A DNA stretch of 64,000 nt from Posidonia oceanica (Eukaryota; Streptophyta; Magnoliopsida; Alismatales; Posidoniaceae): assembly GCA_037176725.1 (NCBI GenBank), contig JAZBRS010000014.1, forward strand, positions 80,272,501 to 80,336,500, read 5' to 3'. Positions 21,701 to 31,581 of the stretch are shown in pieces (position 1 is the first letter of the stretch; every line of letters starts with the position of its first letter). Made by a program: the position numbers and the translations under genes. A model generated the notes under the pieces. The model was not told the DNA's origin and ran no database searches. It worked only from the letters and a program-made list of their open reading frames with translations.

Positions 21701-22340
21701 AGAAGTAAAAAGGAAAGAGATGAGTTGGAGGAAAATGATTTTTTAAAAATTTAGGGAAAATGTTAAAAATACAATAAAAATAGGAATAAGATAGAGAAGC
21801 GATAGAAGCACAAAGAGGGCCCATAGCCAGGTAGGAAAAGGGGCAAGAAGGGGATGAAAAGAGAGATGATAATCAGAAGAGAGAGAGGAGAGAGAAAACG
21901 ATAATCCCAGAGAGAGAAAAGGATAATTAGGGCAAATGAGAGGCTTAGAGGTCTTGGATTGGGATGAAAGTTGGAGAGTGGGTAGTCTAGGGTTTGAGGA
22001 GCTGGCTCTGTAGTTTTGGTTTGATTCCAAGGAGGTTTTGGAGGGGTTTTAAGATGTAGAAAAAGGGGGGTTTTACCTAGGTTTTCTAGGGTTTTTGGGA
22101 ATGGTCTTGGTTTGAGAATTTCTAAGTTCTTGGGTAGGTTTGCTAAGTGGGTGCTGGTGGGTTTTTCTATGGATTTTGGTCAGGTTTTGAGTTTGGGAAG
22201 AGGGGTAAAGGCTTATGTCAAGTTTGGCTGGTTTTGAAGGGTAAAGAAGAGGATTAGGGTTTGGTTTGGTTTGGGTTTAAGTCCAGCAATCACTAGGGGG
22301 TCCCATAATGGTCCAAGCCTGCCAAGATGGGGTGTCAACA
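18717..22340 (-). repeat. 5' LTR of element B, 3624 bp
   Basis: Begins TGTTGACACCCCATCTTGGC (minus strand, from 22340) and ends ATTACTACA at 18717. It matches 2022-5645 along its whole length. Small indels distinguish the two, for example one fewer TGGAACGGNC unit near 19165. Its first part is homologous to the first 3.4 kb of the D LTR (43387-46790). The D LTR then continues for 2.5 kb, whereas here only 46 bp (18717-18762) follow. The promoter is expected inside; no core element was assigned with confidence. Confidence 0.85.
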
Positions 22341-22345
22341 CCTGC

Positions 22346-23350
22346 TCTCCTAGGAGGATCAGGACAAAACCTATGAATGTGCCCCAGTCTCCCACAGTTG
22401 TAGCACACCGGCGGACCCTGGCTTTTCGCTTGCTGCAATCGAGGGCAGTTCGTAGCAAAGTGATCCACTTGGCCACACTGGAAGCACTGAATACCCCTTG
22501 GCCCATTGGAACCTGTCTAACTAGGACCAGTGCCACTTACTCCTGCAAAACTATGTCGGGCACCAGAAATACCTCTAGACCTATCCTTCTTTCTCTTCCC
22601 TGTGCTACTCGTGCCATTGGAAATTGGCATACCGAAGAAGAAAAATTGGGAAGCAAAAGACGTCTTGGACTTCCCCTTGGGATGACCTTCCATATACTGC
22701 TTGTACTCATCCCTGAAGCGAGAAGCCATCTCCACCATCTTGGCCACAGTCTGGCACCAACAAGCCATCACCTTCAGCTTCAACCCAGACTGAAGACCTC
22801 CAAGAACCTCTTTGCCCGTTGCTCCTCAGAGTCGAAGACTTGGGCAAAACTCTCCAATCGGGCAAATGTAGCTTCGCACTCGCTCACAGTCATAGTACCT
22901 TGCTGTAAACTTCGGAATTCTTGGTCGAATCTATCCCACACATGATCGGAAAAATACTTCTCGTAGAAGGCCTCCTCGAAGTCCTTTCACTTGATCTCGA
23001 CTGTCGCCGATTCCGAAAACTTCAGCCACCGCATGGACCTCCACCACTGGTCCGCATCACCCTCCAGTAGATAGGTGGCCAACCGTGCCCAGTGCTCTAT
23101 CGGACATGCCATGTTCTCCAACATCTTCTCGATCCGCTGCAACTACGCATCGCTCTCCTCGGGCCCACCCTTGCCTTTGAACGTCGGTGCACGTAATTTG
23201 CTCAGCTGGTGCAGCCACAGATCTCCTGACGATCCATTGGAGCTACCCTTGCCGAAAGCATGCGAGATCCCGTGCACCAAGTTACGCAACTCAGCTCGCA
23301 TTCCTGCCATTCACTCTCCTCTTGATAGCCAGACTCATCAATAGGGGTCT
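22346..23350 (-). pseudogene. gag remnant of a chromovirus-like (Tekay/Del type) gypsy element
   Basis: Conceptual translation on the minus strand in shifting frames gives a Retrotrans_gag-type domain (WWRSMRWLKF, then FEEAFYEKYFSDHVWDRF, then a TVSECEATFARLERF stretch) and two CCHC knuckles near 22390-22480 (CFQCGQVDHFATNC and CYNCGRLGHIHRFC, both C-x2-C-x4-H-x4-C). The frame is broken by at least two shifts and stops. This pattern is that of chromoviral gag, clearly different from the Tat-type gag of A-D. Element B is inserted at its 3' side, so pol of this element is not in the window next to it. No PBS or LTR of its own is seen. Confidence 0.65.
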
Positions 23351-23412
23351 TGCCCTAACCATGACCTCGGTGAGACACTCTGTAGTAGGAGAGAACAAAC
23401 AACCTGCACAAC
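23351..23412. other. Short junction between chromovirus gag and isolated LTR
   Basis: About 60 bp with no recognisable PBS. Its right edge is the LTR terminus at 23413. Confidence 0.4.
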
Positions 23413-25923
23413 TGTAGTAATCCTGAAAATCGGATCGTCCATGCACGATGCCAAAGCTCGCGTGCACCGATCGGAAGTAGGTTCACTATTAGCGGGTTGT
23501 TCCAAGGAAGGATACTCTACTCGAAAACACCAGAAAAGGAGGAAAAAAAAGAAAGATAAGACAAAATCAGAGTCGCCACCGTGTCTATTAAATCGAGAGA
23601 CAAGGAAAACCGGGGAAAGCATGAAAAGACATGCAAAAGGATGCAAATGCAATGCAAATATGACTCGTGCCTAGGATGAGGGCAAGAGAAAGGGCAAGGA
23701 CTCCTGTTACGCATGGGGAAGGTGTTAGGCACCCTCGATACGTCCGAAGAATCGATCTTTCTAGGCTTAACTCGCTCGCATATGCAGGATGTCAGCAATT
23801 GCTTGCCTTTACTGTATGCTCGAGGGGCGAGAGATGCAGTGAATGCCTAATGAATGCTTAACTTGCTAGACATGTTATGATGCATGATTGAAAGTAAACG
23901 TGCAGACTATGTGATCAGCAGCGTTGCTAAGGTTCTGAACGGGCAAGCCCTGGTTCGTAAGAACTCTTAGACAGTAAGCATCATTGCCCTAATGCAATGC
24001 AGGCGGAAAACAAAACGGCGATAAAACATGCAAATGCAAAGCGACATGCAACATGGGTTTGTAAAATATGCAGGCTTTGAAAATATGCTAGAAATCTGAT
24101 TAAAGCGAAAGATGCAACGAAAAAAAACATGCTCGGGAAACAGATCTGCAAGGAAACAAGCGAGAGAGGCAAAATGCGCTGCAGCAAACAAGGTGGCTCA
24201 GCCACTGTCTAGACTGCAGAGCTGGTCGCCAACCTAAGCGGTGGTAGTGCGTGTCGCCAGTGAGATCAGCGAGACACTTGGCGCCAGACAGAGCTACAAC
24301 TAGGCTCAGTCGCCTGTATGAGAGGCGCCTGGGCTTGTCAGCTGGGAAGCTGGCGATAGAGATGCTCACAGTTCTTTCCAGATAGCAGCTTTCATGGTCG
24401 AAAACAAGCTATCTAAATGATGCAAAATGATAATCTAAATGCATGATCCTACAGATGGCATGATGAAGAACACAAGCAAACAAACAGAATGCAAAATGGA
24501 CAAGTGGGTCGCAAGATACAGCAGCTTGAAGTTGGCCGGAGAGCTGTCTTGAGTTGCAGCCGAGTCGCCGGTTGGACTGGCGACAGGCCTGCAATTCCAG
24601 CTACTCAAACAGCCAAGTTCCATGCCAGATCTAGGATCCACGATAATGCAAAATTATAATCTAAACATGCAATCTTAAAGAGCAAACAACCAGGATCACA
24701 GACATGCAAAGATCTAAGAAAACAGAGCTCTGGGCCGGCTGGAGCAACGGCCCAAAGTCCGGCCGTCAGACAGACAGAGGTGTAGGTTAGTCGTTGCTTA
24801 ATGCGGCGCCTAACCTGGCAGGCCTTCGATGCCAGAGAAGATGGCCAAGAACGGCTACGCTACGCACGATAAAATCTAACTATTTAGCTGAAAAGCAAGA
24901 GCGGAATGTAACGGAGTTGATGGAGGTGTCGCTCACCTGCGGGGATGCACGGATGTGCCCCCCGACCTAGCTCGTCGGAGCTCGCCGGCGTGGTGGTTGT
25001 TGCGGCAGTGGAGGCAACGGCAGGCACGTGAGTTGATCGGGCTGCGTTTGTGGCAACCTTGCGGAGGTGTGCATGAAGTTTGGAAGAGTTTGGAGTCATG
25101 GGGTGGCTTTTGGAGGTGTTGGCCGGTGGCGGACAAGAAGGCTGGTGAGCTTGGTTGCTGCGGTGCTCCGGGATGCAAAAGGGATGTTTGAGTGGCTAGG
25201 AAGGATGCTGGAGAGTGTGTGAAGGTTGCTGGGTTGGCTAATTGTGCTCTGGAGCAAGCGGCAAAGGAGGGGAATGATTTGAAGTCGTGGCTGTGCAGAA
25301 ATGGCCGGGGGGTTTGCAAATGGGTTCTCTCCACGCATACTAGCTCTGGCAGTAGCTGGTCGTGGCAGAGGAGGGCTGTGAGTGCTGTGAGAGTGGGTTC
25401 TACGTTGGGAAAGCAAGTGAAGTAAGTGGCGAGGTGGACGGCAAGTAACTGCGACCGAGCAAGGACGAGAAAGTTGACGTTAGCAGGCAGCCGGCAAAGG
25501 CGGTGGAAGATGCTTGTGAGTGGCAAGTGGCTAGCGAGGAGGTGATCGGTGGCAGGGAAGTTAGTGTGGCTTGGCGGCTAGTGGGTGGCCGGTTGTGGGC
25601 GAGTAAGTGGCCGAAAGGGACGGGCGGTGAGCGGAGGTGGTGACCGGGAACGGCCGTGGCGGTGAGCTTGGGCGGTGGGTCGAGTTGCAGTTCAGTCGCC
25701 GCTACAGCTGGTGCCAAACTCAATCGCCACACAGAGGTGCGACCGAGTCTAGTCGCCTGTGCATGCAGTGCCTGAACCTGCCACTCAGTAACTGAGATGC
25801 TAATGGGCTTGGGCTTGGTTGAAGGCTTAGGTTAAGTTGTGGTTTTGGAATTGGGTTGTTTTGGGCTTGTTTTGGGTAGGCTTTGGAATAGGATTTGGTT
25901 TTAAGTCAAATTGGGACCCTACA
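23413..25923 (-). repeat. Isolated Tat/Ogre-type LTR, 2511 bp
   Basis: The minus strand begins TGTAGGGTCCCAATTTGAC at 25923 and ends CAGGATTACTACA at 23413. The 3' part (23413-24000) contains the same conserved block as the LTRs of C, D and the solo LTR, including GTTAGGCACC and AGGACTCCTGTTACGC. No PBS follows it on the left and no purine tract precedes it on the right, so it is a solo LTR or an LTR left by a larger deletion. The flanking 5-mers (ACAAC left, TCTAG right) do not match, so no target-site duplication is visible. Degenerate inverted repeats around GTCGCC occur at 24210-24320, 24545-24590 and 25685-25770. Confidence 0.7.
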
Positions 25924-26041
25924 TCTAGTGAAAATGTTTGTCTTAAATCTTAATTATTTATTATTAATAACAGCCTCACATTCACTAAGTTAATGCCATG
26001 TTTGTTGTTTATTTGCTAATATTTTTGAAGTCTTGTAGGAG

Positions 26042-26215
26042 GATGGAACCTCTAAATAGGTCAGTACTTTTGGAAATCATGACAAAGACTCTGAACTAAA
26101 TGAGATTCGTCGCTTTGAAATCCTAAGAAGTGAGTTGATCGAACTTCAAAAGTGAGTACAAAGAAGCAACGATGAATTGAGAATAGATGAGGTTTTTCTT
26201 AAATCCATTTACTTG
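26042..26215 (+). pseudogene. Possible exon remnant encoding a charged helical segment
   Basis: One plus frame reads DSELNEIRRFEILRSELIEL followed by QK, a TGA, then VQRSNDELRIDEVF. The charged, leucine-spaced pattern looks like a coiled coil from a cellular protein. A TTTTTGAAGTCTTGTAG stretch just upstream (to 26039) looks like a 3' splice site. The TGA could be a mutated CGA. I do not recognise the gene with confidence; a LETM1-like mitochondrial protein is one guess from the charged helix. Upstream codons contain stops, so at best this is a decayed exon. Confidence 0.3.
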
Positions 26216-26415
26216 TAATCATTATTTGTTGGAAATATTCTAGATTGATCAATTTCACATAGAAATCTTATTAATGCTATCTATTCATATATGTATTTAT
26301 ATATTTCCAATCAAATATATTTTGTCTTATTCAAAGACCATGCAACTAAGAAAGAATACGTTATTTATATAAAAATTCCAATTGAATAATCTTCTGTCCT
26401 CTTCAATGACCATGC

Positions 26416-26509
26416 TGTTGAGGAAAGAAAATGTCAAAATATAGATGTATTCAAGATATGGATGTTGAGGAAAGAGTATGTCAAAATATAGATGTATTCA
26501 AGATATGTA
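26416..26509 (+). repeat. Tandem duplication, 47-bp unit, two copies
   Basis: The unit starting TGTTGAGGAAAGA and ending ATTCAAGATATG is present at 26416 and again at 26463 with few changes. A more distant relative may start near 26335 (GACCATGCAACTAAGAAAG). Confidence 0.7.
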
Positions 26510-27079
26510 TTCAGCGAGAGATTAAGGTATCTATAGATTCAAGATTGGGTAGGGATAGCAACATTAATGATAAAATGAGAAAATTGTTGTAAGTGGTTTG
26601 ATTATGTTCAAAAAGGCCTATGATGAATGCACCTTAAGAAAGGAAGAACTAAATTATCTTGGAGTTAGAAGGGATACAGGATTACCGAAAATTGGATGGT
26701 TAGAAATGACATCAAATGTTGTAACATATGTAATCTATAAATGGGAAAATTTTTATTTATAGTGGTTAACTCGTCATAGCCTCTTACAGCTGGCAATGAT
26801 ATAAAAGAATTTACAATTGGTTGTAAAATTGCAGAACAAACGTGTCAGGTGGTAAGGATGGTCTCATTAGTTTAAACCCCTGAAATTTAATTGAAGAACA
26901 TAGTGCTTGTGTGTAGACACCCCATTTTGACAGCCTGGAAGTTGGTGTTTTCTCCTGCAGGCTCGTTTGGACTCTGGAATGGCACTCCTTTTCAAACCTA
27001 ACCCACTTCTAACCCATTTCCACCCAAAACCCTACCTAAACCCAACCAAAGCCTTTTTCCACCTTTTTAAACCCTTTCT

Positions 27080-27115
27080 AAGCCCAAGCCCAAGCCCAAG
27101 CCCAAGCCCAAGCCC
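27080..27115 (+). repeat. Short tandem repeat (AAGCCC)6
   Basis: Six perfect copies of AAGCCC lie close to the LTR start. The solo LTR has only the corresponding GGGCTTGGGCTTG remnant at about 38170, so the array length differs between copies. Confidence 0.9.
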
Positions 27116-27141
27116 ATTACAGCCTTTCACCTCCTAGGTAT

Positions 27142-29467
27142 GTTGTACGCTGGAATAGGCAGCGTCCAACGTTGGACGTGCCCCGAGCTGGCGTCCAACG
27201 TTGGACGCCTTCTGCTCTAGCGTCTAATGACTTGGTTGCAGCAGCAGCTGTTCCGCCACCTTCGGCTCACCTCCCGTCCACTCCACCATCCCTCCGCACT
27301 TACTACCTATCCCCTCTTGCACTCCAGGCCACCCACTAGCTGCCAAGGCCGAGTAACTCCTCTGCCACAGCGTCTTCTCTGCCCCAGCCCATTTTGCACT
27401 CTCTCCCGCACTCACTGCCTTTAGCTGCACATACCTGCCACCACCGTGACTTCACCGGCCCTCTAACAAGTCCCATGCCCCCTCCTGACAAACCTCGTGG
27501 CCTCCACACACCCAAGAGTACCTGCCATTGCCTGCAAGCCTGCCAATTCCACCTGCAACTTCGGTCATTTGGTGGAGGAACCCATGCACCCACTTCACAA
27601 AATAGCAACCTTCACCCCTTTGCAGCATTCACCACACAAGCCCGAGAGAGAATTCGCCACTTCCAAAGCGTAGAGCGAACTCCCACCTCCACCCTCGACC
27701 TTTCGCTGACCTCTCCCGTGCTCCCAGCAAGCTGCACAATCTCGCCGAAGTCCCCCCTGCTGTGAGCTTCCGCAATGCCAGCGAAGAAGGACGAACTGCT
27801 GTTTCAGGCCGCGCACAGGTTGGTTATCCATCCCTGAAGCTCATGCATGTTTCGTTGAGTGTTCCCATGTGCTTTCCTTGCTTGTTTGCACAGCACACAC
27901 CCCTCCTCGCCTTGGCTTTCCGGCCGTGAGGAGGAGGAGGTGGGTGGAGCAATCCACCCGCCTAATCTTGGCACCAAGCATACCACCATGCTTGTTGTCA
28001 ATCACACTTGCTTACTAGCAAGTTATTTTGAAGTTTTGGATCGATTTGGCTGCCATTCTTGGCCAAGTGGATCTTCAGTTTGTTGGACGCCCAGGCTGGT
28101 GCGTCCAACGTTGGACGCGGTAGTAGCCAGCGTCCAATGCCCCACTGTGCCTTCTTTGCCTTGTTTTTGCTTTGAGGTCTGCCATGCTTTGCTATTGCTT
28201 GTTCTTTTGTGAATCTATGCTGCATACCATCCTTACATGTCTTCACATGCTATGCCATGTTTGCTTTTTGTTGTGATCATGTCTTGAATCATTTTGCATG
28301 CCTTAAGTTATTCTATTGTTTGCCTGCGTTGGATGCTTGGGTGAGCTGCGTCCAATGTTGGACGTTGGCTCATCTAGCGTCCAACATGTCAGTTAGCTCA
28401 TATTTGCTGCCATGCTTGTACATTGCCTCTTTTTGAAGTCTATTAATGATCCACGTATGCTTAGTGATGTCTGGCCCCTATGGCAACCATGCTTAGGTTT
28501 GCTAATGTCCTTTTAAGTTGCATGCTAGTTTTTCCTTGGGTTTTGCCCCTTTATTCCTTTGCATGCTCTTCCTTAATTGCTTATCATGGATTATATGCTT
28601 GGTATGAGTTCCTTTTCTTGATCTGGCATGTCATCAGTAGCTTGCATGCATGTTAGGAGGGGTTTAGAGCTGAGTTCCCCCTTAGCAGGTGGGTTTTGCA
28701 TTATGCAGGTGTTGGACGCTAGGGACTTCAGCGTCCTACGTTGGACGCTGCTGTCACCAGCGTCTAACGTTCCTGTTCATTTGCATAAGTTTTAAATGTT
28801 TGCATGTTGCTCTGATCCGCATGTTTGCATGATTCCTGTGTACATTTGCTTGCTTAACCTTCATTAGCAACTGCTCTTCAGCTTTCCTAGATCTTATGCT
28901 AATTTTATGCAAGTTCTTGTGTGTTTGTGCCTCCTAGTGCGTTGTACGCTGCTGTTCCTGGCGTCCAACATTGGACGCCGGCTCAGCTCACGTCCAACGC
29001 TCTGGTTGAGCTTCATGCCTGGCACATGTTGCAGAAGGTGGGTTTCTTGGTTTCTTTTGCATCCTATGCTTGCATGCTTAGTCTATGCCTACTTACAGTA
29101 GCCTAATGCATGTGTCAATGTTTTGTTTATCCTCTGTATGCTTGTTTGCTCTGCTGTCCCTCTGGCCTGTGTTGGACGCCTGTCTCTTTGGCGTCTAATG
29201 TTGGATGCCATGCCCACGGTGTCCAACACCCTGCTTGCTTTGATTGCTAATCCTTGCCTACCCTTTGCTCTGAATCTGCTTCTGTTTTGTTGTCATGCTT
29301 GTCCTGCATGTCCTGCACTAGTTCTCTTGCATTTCTGCATCTGCTTTGCATCCATATAGCTAGAATGCATTCTTTTTCAAAACCTGCATGCTGTCTGCCC
29401 CCAGCGGGTGTTGGACATTGGCAATGGCAGCGTCCAACGTTGGACGCCTGAGTTGCCAGCGTCCAAC
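27142..29467 (+). repeat. Seven double-hairpin modules built on GCGTCCAACGTTGGACGC
   Basis: Modules: 27142-27230 (three hairpins), 28082-28138, 28328-28385, 28711-28768, 28941-28998, 29171-29227 and 29410-29467. Each of the last six is 57-58 bp: GTTGGACGC, 10-11 nt, the 18-bp palindrome GCGTCCAACGTTGGACGC (or a 1-4 base variant), 10-12 nt, then GCGTCCAAC. This gives two adjacent 9-bp stems with loops of about 11 nt. Loops differ between modules while arms and spacing are kept. The first module has the same pitch with one extra hairpin. The sequence between modules is unrelated and of variable length (about 170-850 bp). No function is known to me. Confidence 0.9.
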
Positions 29468-29591
29468 GCTTGCAGTTGGCTGAAGTGAGGTTTTAAAATG
29501 CCAACTTGATTTCATTCGCCATTTTCTATGTTTTGTCACTTTTGTTTGTAATGCAACCCCCAAGCCTGTTACCTGACCCCTGTTTTGGTTT

Positions 29592-29742
29592 TCGCACCTT
29601 GCCTTAGCATCGTTTTTCGCACCCTTGCATCGTTTTCTGCGCCTCTGCATCGTTTTCCACACCCTTGCATTGTTTTCCGTGCCCTTGCATCGTTTTCCGC
29701 ACTTTCGCCTCATTTTCGGTGCTCTCACATCGTTTTCCACAC
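29592..29742 (+). repeat. Minisatellite of about 20 bp in the C LTR
   Basis: About eight units of the type TTGCATCGTTTTCCGCACCC repeat with substitutions. The same unit, reverse-complemented, is expanded to about 16-17 copies at 35371-35690 in the solo LTR. A related degenerate array is at about 48400-48690 in the D LTR. Confidence 0.85.
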
Positions 29743-29837
29743 CTGCTTTAGCTTTATCCCTTGCATGTCAATTGCATTGCCTAGTTTTCCTCGCAGTTTT
29801 GTTTTATCGCCAGCATTTGCATTAGGGCTATGATGCT

Positions 29838-30405
29838 TACTGCCTAGGAGTTCTCACGAGCTAGGGTTCGCCCAGTTCGGAACACTAGCAGCGTCGCTGA
29901 GCACATAGATAGCACATTTATTTCCCATGCATGGTAAGCAGACATTCATTGCATTTAGGCATTAGGCTAGCATTTCCCTACATTAGCGCGTGTGATTGCC
30001 TAAGAAAGACCGACTCTCGGACGTATCGGGGGTGCCTAACACCTTCCCCGTGCTTAATAGGAGTCCTTGCCTTTTCTCTTGGGCCGCATCGACCTTTCCT
30101 TCATCCTAGGCACGAGTCATAGCATAGCATAGCATTGCATTGTGTCGCATCGCACCCCTTTGCTCCTTCTTTGCATCCGATTTTGCATGTCTTTTCATGC
30201 ATTACCCTTGGTTTTCCCTATCTCCCAATTTAATAGACCTGGTGGCAACTCCGATTTGTCTTATCATTTTCTTTTTCTTCTTTTTGCCAGCATTTCCGAG
30301 TCAAGTTTCTTCCCTTGGATCCTGCCGCATATAGTGAGCCTATTTTGATCGGTGCACGCAAGCTTTGGCATTGTGCATGGACGATCAGAATTCAGGATTA
30401 CTACA
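29838..30405 (+). promoter_or_regulatory. Conserved 3' block of the LTR (candidate R/U5 region)
   Basis: Shared with D (48763-49337), the solo LTR (34710-35280, reversed) and the isolated LTR (23413-24000, reversed), although these LTRs differ strongly elsewhere. Anchor words are GATGCTTACTGCCT, AGTTCTCACGAGCTAGG, GGGGTGCCTAA with CACCTTCCCCG, and AGGAGTCCTT. The block ends at the PBS, so it should include U5 and probably R. Its conservation suggests a function in transcription, polyadenylation or reverse transcription. The LTRs of A/B lack it. Confidence 0.55.
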
Positions 30406-30406
30406 G

Positions 30407-30424
30407 TGGCGACTCCGTTGGGGA
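30407..30424 (+). other. Primer-binding site, element C
   Basis: TGGCGACTCCGTTGGGGA, one base after the LTR end, with one change (C to T) from the A/B site. Confidence 0.8.
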
Positions 30425-31581
30425 GAATAGACTTCGGCTTTCGTCTTGGCCTTCTCGTCTTTTGCTTTTGTGCTTTGCTTGCCTTTTGCTTCTGCTCATT
30501 TTACTTGCTTACCTGCTTGCTTGTTTATTTACCTGCTTTATGCCATGATTTCTTGCGCTGCTCAATTTTCCTGCATCACATGCCTAAATACTTGCTTGGC
30601 ACACTATGCATGCCTTTTGGGTGTTATGTGTCTTGTTTTACACAAATGTTATGCCACTGCACATACACATGCCATGCGTATCTGCCTTTTGATATGATAA
30701 GGGTTTTCTCTTCACTATCATGTCCACATACACATGCACATGCCATGCCCATGCCTTTTGCAATGATGTGTGTTGTCTGCTTGCCATGACTGGGTGATTT
30801 TCTTCCCCTTTTTGCATTAAGCCTAAGGACAATTAGAGATTGATTGCTTCCCCCATGGCTAACTAAAAACAACAAGTAAAAAGAACCTCTAGGAGCAACT
30901 AGAGACTGCAACACACCTGCACCCCCTTGAGTTAATAAAATGCGCAAGATAAAACGCGAAGCATTTGCATAAAGCATCATATAGGGCATGCATTCTTCTC
31001 ATCTGAGTCCACCTACAGTCTGAGAAGGATAGTCCTGGTCTCTCGCCCCTAGAGCTTTGGCGTGGTGTGAGTAGATCGGTCTGTCCCCCCTTGTCAGGGG
31101 GCCGCGTCGGTGTTAGTGGAGGGTACCACCTATGCTTCTGGCAGGGTCAAGGCCTCCTACGCACCACCACGTCACCACTTGAGCTTTGGGCCGGGATTAA
31201 GACGTGGGGCCTACTTTTTCTAGCCTGAGTCGGCGACCCGTACACTGATGAGCGTCCAAAGTAGACTACCTACTAGGACACCCTAGATTGGTGAGGGAGA
31301 GCATGCTAGAAAGCATACATCTGCATTCATGTCATACATCAAAGCATTTGCATTTTACTTTCGAGTTCTAATCCCTTGTTATCTGCTTGCCTTTCGCACA
31401 GACGTCAGTGAGCGAGTTCCTTAGCTGGAGCTTGAGTGCTTTCCCTTACTAATGCCCTTGCTGCGACCCCTGCTTTCGATCATCCCCTTCTGAGTTACTT
31501 TGCCTTCACGATAATAGCTCTCTTAGGATTCGCCCTCTTGCCCCCTGCCGTAGCCCTGTGATCACCCGTTCTCGGTCAGCG
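30425..31581 (+). other. Leader of element C
   Basis: This is 1.16 kb between PBS and the gag ATG. The first half is pyrimidine-rich; the second (30985-31300) is the conserved leader block, with a C5-loop-G5 stem at 31085-31101. No conserved protein is encoded. Confidence 0.6.

Larger units (their letters stand above)
2022..22340 (-). mobile_element. Element B: Tat/Ogre-like LTR retrotransposon with internal gag deletion
   Basis: The element runs from its 5' LTR (18717-22340) to the LTR at 2022-5645. Order on the minus strand: PBS 18698-18715, short leader, C-terminal remnant of gag, pro, RT, RNase H, second RNase H, integrase, spacer, DUF7745-like ORF, repeat-rich 3' UTR and polypurine tract. 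By comparison with element D about 2.5 kb containing most of the leader and the capsid domain is missing, so B could not make its own particles. The pol frame has two frameshifts and two nonsense codons relative to D. It inserted into a chromovirus-like gag gene whose remnant starts at 22346. A target-site duplication cannot be checked because the left flank is element A. Confidence 0.85.
25924..26911. other. AT-rich non-LTR stretch, about 1 kb
   Basis: Composition is clearly more AT-rich than the elements on either side, and no LTR, gag or pol similarity was seen. It holds a possible exon remnant (26042-26215) and a short tandem duplication (26416-26509). It is probably the host DNA, or another older repeat, into which C inserted at 26912. 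Confidence 0.5.
26912..30405 (+). repeat. 5' LTR of element C, 3494 bp
   Basis: Begins TGTAGACACCCCATTTTGAC and ends CAGGATTACTACA just before the PBS. It holds (AAGCCC)6 at 27080-27115, seven hairpin modules (27142-29467), a minisatellite of about 20 bp (29592-29742) and the conserved 3' block (about 29838-30405) shared with the D LTR and with 23413-25923. The solo LTR at 34710-38368 belongs to the same family in opposite orientation. No protein-coding region is supported. Confidence 0.85.

Noticed and set aside
23413..25923. 5' LTR of the adjacent chromovirus-like gag
   Set aside because: No chromovirus PBS follows it, and its 3' block and CAGGATTACTACA end match Tat LTRs, not chromoviruses.
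27080..27115. (AAGCCC)6 as a telomere-like sequence
   Set aside because: Not the plant telomere repeat (TTTAGGG) and only 36 bp; an internal LTR microsatellite.
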